From contig NC_056046.1 in assembly GCF_004379255.2 (NCBI RefSeq), forward strand, positions 7,812,001 through 7,876,000: a stretch of 64,000 nt of DNA, in the 5' to 3' direction. A program made the position numbers and the translations under genes. The DNA is from Salvia splendens (Eukaryota; Streptophyta; Magnoliopsida; Lamiales; Lamiaceae). Below are positions 56,653-64,000 of the stretch, in pieces. The notes beneath the pieces are model-generated. The model did not search any database. It saw only the letters and a list, made by a program, of their open reading frames with translations, and was not told the DNA's origin. Each line of letters opens with the position of its first letter. The stretch's first letter is position 1.

Positions 56653-56830
56653 GAGTATAATCCTCTTTTGGTCCTAAACATATGACCGATTTATGATTTT
56701 GGTCCAAAACATTCACTTTTTGAAAATCGAGTCCAAATCATACGAAAACGCTCTCGAATAGGTCCTTTTTCGATGGAACCGTCAATTATCGACGGTCAAC
56801 CGTCAATTAACGAAAATATAACCCGATCAG
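56653..56830. repeat. left TIR of the MULE
   Basis: Pairs with 62351-62529. Contains the palindrome GACGGTCAACCGTC (56791-56804), also present in the right TIR as GACGGTTGACCGTC (62377-62390); a possible transposase-binding site. Confidence 0.9.
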
Positions 56831-57046
56831 CTGATTTTAAATACTGTAGCTAATTTAAATTTTTTTATTTCGGATTTTACAATTTAAAATCCTAAATGAA
56901 AATAGTGAAAATGGGGTAATATTAAACACAAATCCCAACACTTTATTTCATTCAAATTCCCCCCATCTCCCGCTCCTTCTTCATCTTCCTCCCCAAGAAC
57001 CCTAATTTTTTTTCTCCATCTCTGCAACAACCAAACACCTTCGAAC

Positions 57047-57355
57047 ATGGGTCGTTCGACGTGCAGCCGGGACTCCGTCGACAGTCACCGCGTTCGTGAC
57101 TTCGGAGACCTCCGATTTAGCTACACTTTCTACTACTGTAAGAAGACGGTAGCGCTCCGTATTGTCACCGGACAAGTTAAACCGTCGAGGGGGAAGCTCT
57201 ACTTCGTATGTGAGAGGAAGGAATGCAGTTTCTTCAAGTGGTGCGAGCCAAATCGTGATGTTGAAGCTCGAGCTTGTTCTTCGTCAACCTCAGACGGTGG
57301 TGCCGATTTTGAGGATTTGGCATTGAATTTAACCGAAATTAAGGTTAAAATCTAG
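57047..57355 (+). CDS. GRF-type zinc-finger protein encoded inside the MULE
   Basis: 102 residues. The segment FYYCKKTVALRIVTGQVKPS, then RGKLYFVCERKECSFFKWCE, matches the GRF zinc finger (zf-GRF), with Cys31, Cys55 and Cys60 visible and the usual CxFFxW ending. The first zinc ligand of the common CxC pair is not obvious. GRF fingers bind single-stranded nucleic acid in TOP3A, APE2 and NEIL3. In plants, short GRF-finger proteins are common and often transposon-associated. The stop TAG at 57353-57355 is followed in the same frame by 23 more codons, including a hydrophobic stretch, then TAA at 57425-57427. Function in the MULE is unknown. Confidence 0.7.
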   Translation: MGRSTCSRDSVDSHRVRDFGDLRFSYTFYYCKKTVALRIVTGQVKPSRGKLYFVCERKECSFFKWCEPNRDVEARACSSSTSDGGADFEDLALNLTEIKVKI

Positions 57356-57429
57356 AAATTAGTGAATGTTTTGAGCTATGGTCTTTGTTTTGTTGTTGTT
57401 GTAACACTTTTTGGTAGGTTCAAATAATT

Positions 57430-58079
57430 TGATGGTTTGGTGGAGTGTTTGAAAACCCTAATTTTTGTTCGTATTTGAATTTTGAAGTGAATCGTTCATA
57501 ATCTTCTTAGAAAAATCGACAGAAATGCTTCTTATTTTGAAGTGAAAACCTAGTTGGACAATCCTAAAATACAAGACAAATTAGTTCTTCATATAAATTA
57601 TTTACTTCCATTTGGTCCTGAACATTTAAGCACACCAATTGCAGACTTACAAGTACAAAATTTTGTAGTTGATGTTGGTTTCATACGTTATGTGATTGCT
57701 TCTTCGTATGTGATTGTTTCTTCGTCGACTATGTCAATAAACTGACATCAAATTGAACCAATAAATGGACAACAAAATACAATACAAAGTGATCCTTCAT
57801 ATTCATTTTTTTACTTCGAATTGGTCCTGAACATTTACACGATCAAAAAGCTATTGTCATAAGGTACTGCATCAATCCTACCACCAACAAAGCTTAAAAA
57901 CAACCACAGTTACATCCACAAAAAAAATATTGTCATAAGACAATGTATCAACCTTAACACCGTCAACAACCAAAAACCATCAAGACCCAAAAACCATCAA
58001 ACCCCAAAAACCATCAAGACCAAGTATTCATTGTATTTCTTACACAACATGACACGTTTTTTAAAGTAAAATGCCAACA
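57430..58079. other. MULE middle, between the two convergent genes
   Basis: AT-rich. Contains short tandem copies of CCAAAAACCATCAAGACC near 57968-58022. No gene. Confidence 0.5.
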
Positions 58080-61000
58080 TCAAACACCCTTCTCCTTGTT
58101 GGGTGTTTTCTTCTTCGTAGGAACAGAGGAGGCAGCAGCATTCGAGGAGCCGGGTTCTGCAAACATATCCGCAACCGCACTTGAACAACTTGCCCTATTG
58201 TGGCCGGGTTGGTGGCACAACGTACAAGTCGGTTGTTCTTTATCACGATTACGTTCCTTCCTAACCATTGGCCTTACAAATAGTTTAGAAAAGAAGTGTC
58301 ATTGATTATGGTTTACAATTGAATGAAAATAGTTCAAAAAAGAAGTTATACCTTTCGGTATGCTTAATTGAATGCCTTGGGGACATCTCCTTTTGTTGTA
58401 TCCTTTTTCACCACAAAGCCGACACTTGTACTCCGACATCAGCCCATTCCTCGACATTCTCTGGCGTCCATCCTCCTCATCCCGAACTGTGACAACTTGA
58501 CGAGCTATCGTTGTTGCCTTTGCTTTGGCCTTGCTTCTTTCAGCTAGTTCTTCAGCCGTTTTTTGCCTTGCTCCCTTCGGATGTCCGGCCAATCGCGTAA
58601 GGTCTGGTGGAACGATATTGGGATGGGGAGTCCTCGGCCACATGTCCATGTACCGGGTAGATGACGGGCACATACACCAATTGCAACGTCTCCGTTGAGT
58701 AGCATTTAGCTATAAAGGAGTCCACATCATCGCTTGTCATCTCAATAGCAGCAATTGCGTGTTGGCACGGTAACCCGGTCAACATCCAACGCCTACAGCT
58801 GCAACTCCGATCTCGTATATCGATCACGAACTGCTCATTGAATTTGGTGTTCACCTGATACACCCATTCACCAGCCTCTCTCACCATACAATCTCCAATC
58901 TTTTCCTTTATCTTCTCAAGATTTCTCCTTATCTTGGGCCCGACACAATCCTCCAACTTTGCAGCCATCTTCCGTCGGGAGGTGAACCTGTCCATCAAAT
59001 ACATACGGATGCATTACAGCATGCCTTACAAGGGCTTCTCTCGCACAAACAATAGGACTCTGTTGTAACATTCTGAAATGTTGTTGACTAGAATGTCACA
59101 ATTAGCATCAAAACCAAAGAAAGCTCGGCTCCAACTCTCCTTGGCAATGTGCGCGGTAAGCTACGTGTGTGCAGCAGTGTTTAGCCCTTTCACCTCCTCT
59201 ATGACCTTGTCGAAGGCGTATACGTTTGTTGCACGGGCTGCTTCCTAAATCTTGTCCTTTAGCGTTGGGGACGGGAAAACCTTTTTGAAGTTGTTGTGCA
59301 AATGCCATACACAGAAGCGGTGTCCGGCATTATGGCAGCAGCTTCGGATGGCATTGATCAAGCCCTGCCTATGACGAAGAAAACGATTAGCTAATAGTTA
59401 CCGACTACTTTACAATTTAATTCTGTACCTTCTGTCTATCGGAGATGAATGTCCACTTGCTCGAATCCTTGATGTCAAAATCCTTTACCAACAAATTCAA
59501 AAACCAGCTCCAAGTATCATTGTTCTCAATGACTACAACACCATATGCAACGGGAAAGATCTGATCGTTCGGGTCTAATCCAATGACAATGAGTAATATG
59601 CCCTTCCCTTGTCCTTTGAGGTGGCAACCATCCAATCCTATGATGTGCCTGCAGTGCTGCTTGAAGGAAGTCTTACAAGCTTCATAAGCTATATAGATTC
59701 CATTGAACTTGTCAGTTCCATCCGACAGGCGCGTAGTTGCTAGGACAACGGTGCTCCCTGGATTTGTCCTCAAAATCTCTGCCCTATAATCATGCAGCCT
59801 CTTGTACTGCTTGATTGTATCACCCTCGATCATCCTCCTTGCACGTGCCATTGCACGCTTCGCCTTTCCCACAGAAATGGTTATCTTCAACTCCTAATGC
59901 ACCTTCTCCACAAACTGAGCAACAGCCATCCTTGGAAATACCCTCTTATCCTCCTTTAATAGTCGTGACAAGTACTTGACATTAGCACAACTGTGGTTGT
60001 AACAAGCACACGCAGAGCTGAAATCTGCCAACAGCCAAGTCCTCTCCTATAGGATATGGTAACCGTCCAAGGTTGTTGGCAAGTCCTCTCCTATAGGATA
60101 AGGTAACCGTCCAAGGACAACCTACTTTAACTTTCTTACTTCGCAACAACCTCTTGCAGTAAGAAGCACAACGAATTTTGTCATTCTTCTTGAGCCTCAA
60201 CTTCTTACCCAACTGGACACCTTGATGACGTATAAGGTCTGTAAAATCTTCCTTGGAATTGAACCGCAACCCTACTTCCAACCTTGGATCATTTATATCC
60301 GTGGCAGGCTTATATCTCCGACTCAGAGTTTGGACGACATCACATTCACCTTCACCCGCCAAGTCATCCTCGCTGGACCCCGAGCTAGGTGAGTCACTGC
60401 GAAGAATGTCACTTTCCCCACCATCATCTAAATTACCAAGGACTCTCATGGAATTCACCACATCATTCCATCCCTCAACTTGAGCCGTCATGATGTTGTC
60501 CTCTTCCTTATCACTTAGATCATAATCATTGTCTACAAATGTAGGCTGCCCCGCGTTGTCGTCATCGGAATCAGCCTTTCCTTTTTCCTTTCCCTTCTCC
60601 TTGTAGTTCCCATTTCCCTTTATTTTTCCCTTCACAGCAGCCCTTCCCTCAGCATTAGCTTTCCTTTTTCCCTTTCCCTCAGCCTTTCCCTTCCCCTTTC
60701 CAGATCCTTTCCCGTTGCCCTTCACAACCACAACCCTCTCTTCATCAGATTCCTCCTCACTCTCCACCTCGTAATCATTGGTTGAATTCTGTACTAACCA
60801 ATCATCTCTACCAATTCCTAAACCCCCACCTTCTCCAGCTCCCTCACCCCCACCTTCACCAGTTCCCTCGTCATCACCATCACCAGACCCCCCATCATCA
60901 CCATTACCATACCCCTTAGCATTACATTCCTCTTCGCTCTCATCGTCTTCACTTGCGGTTAAACCATCTATACGCTCTCTAACCGGACTTTGAATTTTCT

Positions 61001-62090
61001 CCTGTGTTAACTGACTAACAGGCTGTGAGCCTGTTAACACCTCACCAACACCCCCGGGGTGAATTACATACACATCTATCACCCCAGCACTGACCCCTAG
61101 CTCTGCCATTTCGATTGCGGACTTGTTGTCAAAAAGCCGCATCATTCCATCCTTGAAGTTCATCCTAGGAATCCGATAGTAGTACTCTAACCCAGTCACA
61201 TAGATCCCCATCTTCTCCAACACATCATCAACCTTGAGCTTCGACCATTTGTCTGGATCACATCTGTGAACATATTGAAGCTCATCGTTGACATAATTCT
61301 TCTCAAACCCTTCCTCAAGGACACCATTGTAGTGCAATCTTGTAGTGAATGTCTCATCTGTATGCATACATGTATACTGATATCAGGCATCATAACATAT
61401 TGGTCTCATATTTAAGCAAAACATATCAGATTAGTCCTAAACATTTACAGACAAGATAAATGGTCCCATGTCGTCTGGTTCCTCAACGCCCTTTACAAAC
61501 CCTTTACAACTCACATTTTTTTACAGATGCAGACAAATAAACCCTTTTTACATAACACCAAGCCCTAAAAATTCTAAAAATCATTAGCATATTCAATGGG
61601 ACCACTTAATACACCACAACCAATAAATACAAACCCTAGATGCAAACCCTAGTAAACAAACATGAAATCCATACCAGATTTTGAACTTTACCCCACAAAG
61701 TCAAACAAATTTCTTTCGAACATTACCTTCTGAATGAAAATCAGGAACTGGAGGAGGAGGAGTTAGAATTTGAGGCGGAGTTCGTCTCTGTTCAGTACGA
61801 CGAAGTAGATGGCCCGGCGGCTTCGGAATATGGGGATATCGAGACTTCTTCCTCCTCTCAAAATCGGGGTCGTCCACTGAAGGACTAGGGTTCATTTTCC
61901 GACTTGCTTCCTCGTCGTCTTCAACTTCTGGGATCGGAGAAGAATGGACTTCTGGAATCGGAGGAGAAGAACTAGGGTTAGAACCCACAACATCCGACGA
62001 AGCCGATGCTCCTTGTTCATTAGGCGGACATCCTTGTGTCGTCTTCCTCTTTCTCGAGTATGCGTGCGAGTTGGGCGTAATCCAACTCAT
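58080..62090 (-). pseudogene. MuDR-type MULE transposase, decayed
   Basis: The frame starts at ATG 62090 (MSWITPNSHAYSRKRK). Exon 1 (61727-62090) joins by a GT-AG intron to exon 2 at 61357 (DETFTTRLHYNG, a PB1-like N-terminal region). Then come an acidic and Lys/Gly-rich linker, the MuDR N-terminal domain (EVGLRFNSKEDFTDLIRHQG), the MULE catalytic domain (HIIGLDGCHLKGQGKGILLI; WTFISDRQKG), a SWIM zinc finger (CSCRRWMLTGLPCQHA) and two zinc knuckles (CRLCGEKGYNKRRC with Tyr for His; CTLCHQPGHNRASC intact). Lesions include a 44-bp tandem duplication (60036-60122 region), TAG codons replacing Gln before ELKITISV and Trp in KDKIxEAARATN and AHTxLTAHI, and a frameshift after VYVPVIYP. Confidence 0.85.
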
Positions 62091-62350
62091 GACAACTAAC
62101 AATAATCGGTCGGAATCATTGGTCGGAATCGGAGCTAGGGTTCTTAGGAGAGGGGCGAGAGAGAAGATAGAAAAGAGAGAGAGTGACGTTTCGTTTTGTT
62201 CTTCAAGACTTAGAAGATTTTGGAAGAATGAGGAGTTTTAATTTTGGAAGAATGAGGAGATTTGTTTTTTTTTTATTTCAAATTCTAATATTGAATTGTT
62301 TAGCAAAATAATTAACATAATATTAACCAATTAATAATCTCAGATTAAGT

Positions 62351-62529
62351 CTAATCGGGTCAAATTTTTACTAAATGACGGTTGACCGTCAAGGATTAAC
62401 GGTTCCGTCAAAAAAGGATGCAAACGATAGCATTTTTCATTTGTTTTGGACTCGATTTTTAAAAAGTGAATGTTTTGGACTAAAATCATAAATCGGCCAT
62501 ATGTTTAGGACCAAAATAGTACTATACTC
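62351..62529. repeat. right TIR of the MULE
   Basis: Inverted copy of 56653-56830, ending in TATACTC next to the TTTATCTAT duplication. Probably contains the promoter of the transposase, whose start lies about 260 bp inward. Confidence 0.9.
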
Positions 62530-62733
62530 TTTATCTATTCTATATCTCCAAAAAAAATTATACTATGATTAGTTGACTTAATTACTCTAATCCTATTTTT
62601 ACAATCCACATGGAAATTGATCACTATATGGCTACATCCTTAATTTGGAGTTATCAATTTCTTACGAAAATGAAAGTATTAGAATAACTTCATATTTTCA
62701 ATATATACTCCATACATAATAATTATGTGTTCA

Positions 62734-63093
62734 GTGGTGTGATAAACTACAAACCCTCTATAATACAAATTATACAAACTTTAATCCTACTCACTTAATA
62801 CAATTAATCAATGGTTAATATAAGAGATTTTTCTAATGTTAACATTTCCTACAAATCTGTACACTTCGTTGACATCGAACAATCAGAATTTGTACACCCC
62901 CGTCGACATAATTTGTACACCTTGTTGACATCAGCCCCCGTTGACAGAATTTGTACACTCCGTTGACATCAGCCCCCGTTGACAGAATTTGTATACTCCG
63001 TTGACATCAGCCCCTGTTGACATAATTTATACACTCCGTTGATATCAGTTTGTATAGTTTATATTATAGAGAGTTTGTATTTGATCACACCTC
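62734..63093. mobile_element. inverted-repeat MITE with an internal minisatellite
   Basis: Arms of about 47 bp: GTGGTGTGATAAACTACAAA with CTATAATACAAATTATACAA on the left, and inverted GAGGTGTGATCAAATACAAA with CTATAATATAAACTATACAA on the right. Between the arms is a tandem repeat (62869-63045). The flanks TGTGTTCA and TGTGGGTTCA are only an imperfect match, so the TSD is uncertain. Confidence 0.75.
62869..63045. repeat. 38-bp minisatellite, 4-5 units
   Basis: The unit begins TTGACATCAGCCCCCGTTGA and continues CAGAATTTGTACACTCCG, with about four to five copies, the central ones nearly identical. It lies inside the MITE at 62734-63093. Confidence 0.88.
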
Positions 63094-63098
63094 TGTGG

Positions 63099-63178
63099 GT
63101 TCATGTGTATATTAATGCATACTTATATAACTAGAAGAGTTCATGTGTATATTAATGCATACTTATATAACTAGAAGA
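63099..63178. repeat. 40-bp tandem duplication
   Basis: Two perfect direct copies starting GTTCATGTGTATATTAATGC at 63099 and 63139. Non-coding, right beside the MITE end. Confidence 0.9.
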
Positions 63179-63599
63179 ATAAAGCCAAATATTTCCTAAC
63201 TTTGATTATAGTACTCCTGAAGCCTTTTCATCTTTCTTCTTCTTATTTTTATCTTTCCTTTTTTCTGCTCCCCTAGGAGAACTCTAGATATGGATATTAA
63301 ATAAATTTTCTCCTCTAACCGACTTAATCATAACCAGTGGCGGATCCAGACTTTTTCAATTGGGGTGCGACTTTCATGCTAAATTAATACACATATAATA
63401 AAAAAATATGTTTAAAATTATATCTAAAAATAATGTTCAATTTAAAATCACATATATTAAAATAAAAAATAATATTTTTATTGAAGTGATAATTTCATTT
63501 TCGATGTCTTACCAAATACAATATTAATAACAAACAAAATAAATCAATATCTAAAACAGAAAAAATCAAATTTATACAAACACAATAAAATTTAAAATA

Positions 63600-63778
63600 C
63601 TCCCTCTGTCCCGTGTTACTTGCACGTATTTCCTTTTTGGGCGTCCCAAGTTATTTGCACTCTTTCCATTTTTAGTAAAAATTATCACCTACAGCAGTAA
63701 TATTTGACTTTGTCTATCACTCATTCCTTAATCTCCGTGCCGAAAAGGAAACGTTCAAGTAACGCGGGACGGAGGGAA
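63600..63778 (+). mobile_element. Stowaway-type MITE
   Basis: TIRs are CTCCCTCTGTCCCGTGTTAC and the inverted complement of TTCCCTCCGTCCCGCGTTAC, flanked by TA (63598-63599 and 63779-63780). 179 bp. Confidence 0.87.
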
Positions 63779-63895
63779 TATAAAAGAAGTAGAATAAGTA
63801 TGTAAAAGGAGTACGATGGTAAAAAAACATAAGCAATGATAAACATAAAAAATTATAGTAAAAGAACTGCAATAATAAAAAGCAAAAAATAAAAT

Positions 63896-63960
63896 ATGGG
63901 GAAGAATCGAACCCCTGCCCCCAAGTAGGAAAGAGACATCAGCAACCACTAGACCAATGC
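63896..63960 (-). ncRNA. tRNA-like sequence with pol III A and B boxes (SINE-like)
   Basis: On the minus strand TGGTCTAGTGG (63946-63956) fits an A box and GGTTCGATTCT (63903-63913) fits a B box, about 32 bp apart. The stretch before the B box, GGGGGCAGG, mimics a T-arm. It does not fold as a full tRNA by eye (acceptor stem poor), so it is a tRNA-derived piece, perhaps a SINE fragment, rather than a functional tRNA gene. Confidence 0.4.
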
Positions 63961-64000
63961 ATATTTTTGAAATTGTAACTCAATTAAGTATATAAGAAGA

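Larger units (their letters stand above)
56653..62529 (-). mobile_element. Mutator-like element (MULE) with two convergent genes
   Basis: A perfect 9-bp target-site duplication TTTATCTAT lies at 56644-56652 and 62530-62538. Terminal inverted repeats of about 178 bp (56653-56830 and 62351-62529) start GAGTATA and share TTTTGGTCCTAAACATATG. Inside, a small GRF zinc-finger gene reads inward from the left TIR and a MuDR-type transposase relic reads inward from the right TIR. This layout resembles MuDR of maize (mudrA and mudrB convergent), though the left gene is unrelated to mudrB. 5877 bp. Confidence 0.93.
63335..64000 (+). mobile_element. hAT-like element, left end, running off the window
   Basis: Starts CAGTGGCGGATCCAGAC, the same end type as at 10015 and 8214. 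The right end is not seen before 64000. It contains a Stowaway MITE and a tRNA-like stretch. No transposase ORF. Confidence 0.5.

Noticed and set aside
60778..60993. Pro/Ser-rich plus-strand ORF
   Set aside because: Antisense of the Glu/Gly-rich linker of the MULE transposase.
63755..63949. Possible functional tRNA gene
   Set aside because: A and B boxes exist but no convincing acceptor stem or anticodon arm by eye.
1..64000. CRISPR array, operon or bacterial transfer
   Set aside because: No regularly spaced repeats with unique spacers, no bacterial gene spacing; introns and transposons are plant-type throughout.

Overview
This window looks like nuclear DNA of a core eudicot plant. The evidence is AT-rich intergenic DNA, short GT-AG introns, single-copy plant genes (chloroplast small heat-shock protein, nuclear PSBY, type-B response regulator, RGS1, CCT5) and dense plant transposons (Stowaway and hAT MITEs, PIF/Harbinger, MULE, Athila-type and Copia LTR elements). 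Lamiales is my guess from overall flavour; nothing here proves it. I saw no bacterial, organellar or viral region and no CRISPR array.

Layout. 0-13 kb: a broken Harbinger transposase element (1932-3853), an intact BAHD acyltransferase (minus, 4863-6134), a Copia relic cut by a hAT MITE, and a transposon pile-up (8563-12609) ending in a Harbinger ORF1 (Myb/SANT-like) relic. 13.8-20 kb is gene-dense: an R2R3-MYB (3 exons), a chloroplast sHSP (2 exons) and an ARR11-like type-B response regulator (minus, 5 exons), all with intact reconstructed frames. 20-25 kb is gene-poor. 25.3-32 kb holds two neighbouring disabled genes: an RGS1 homologue with a nonsense codon and a frameshift, and a KCR-like 3-ketoacyl-CoA reductase with several lesions. 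A foldback MULE-type MITE lies between them.

32.1-39.1 kb is a young 7-kb Athila-like LTR retrotransposon carrying only gag-protease. The two LTRs are equal in length with about three differences, and the TSD is TTCAC. At 39.6-40.1 kb is PSBY (minus). 42.7-45.1 kb is a three-deep nest: a Stowaway holds a second MITE, which holds a Harbinger element with an uninterrupted transposase. 48.3-50.4 kb is an RCC1-repeat gene with a GC-AG intron, convergent with CCT5 (minus, 52.2-55.2 kb, 9 exons). 56.65-62.53 kb is a complete-ended MULE (9-bp TSD, about 178-bp TIRs). It carries a decayed MuDR-type transposase and, convergent to it, a small GRF zinc-finger gene. The window ends in small inverted-repeat elements and one end of another hAT-like element.

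The host genes do not form a pathway; they are ordinary neighbours. Most of the interest lies in the mobile DNA: transposase-only and ORF1-only Harbinger elements sharing one TIR family, the MULE with a second inward gene, the nested insertions whose target-site duplications can be read directly, and the twin pseudogenes.
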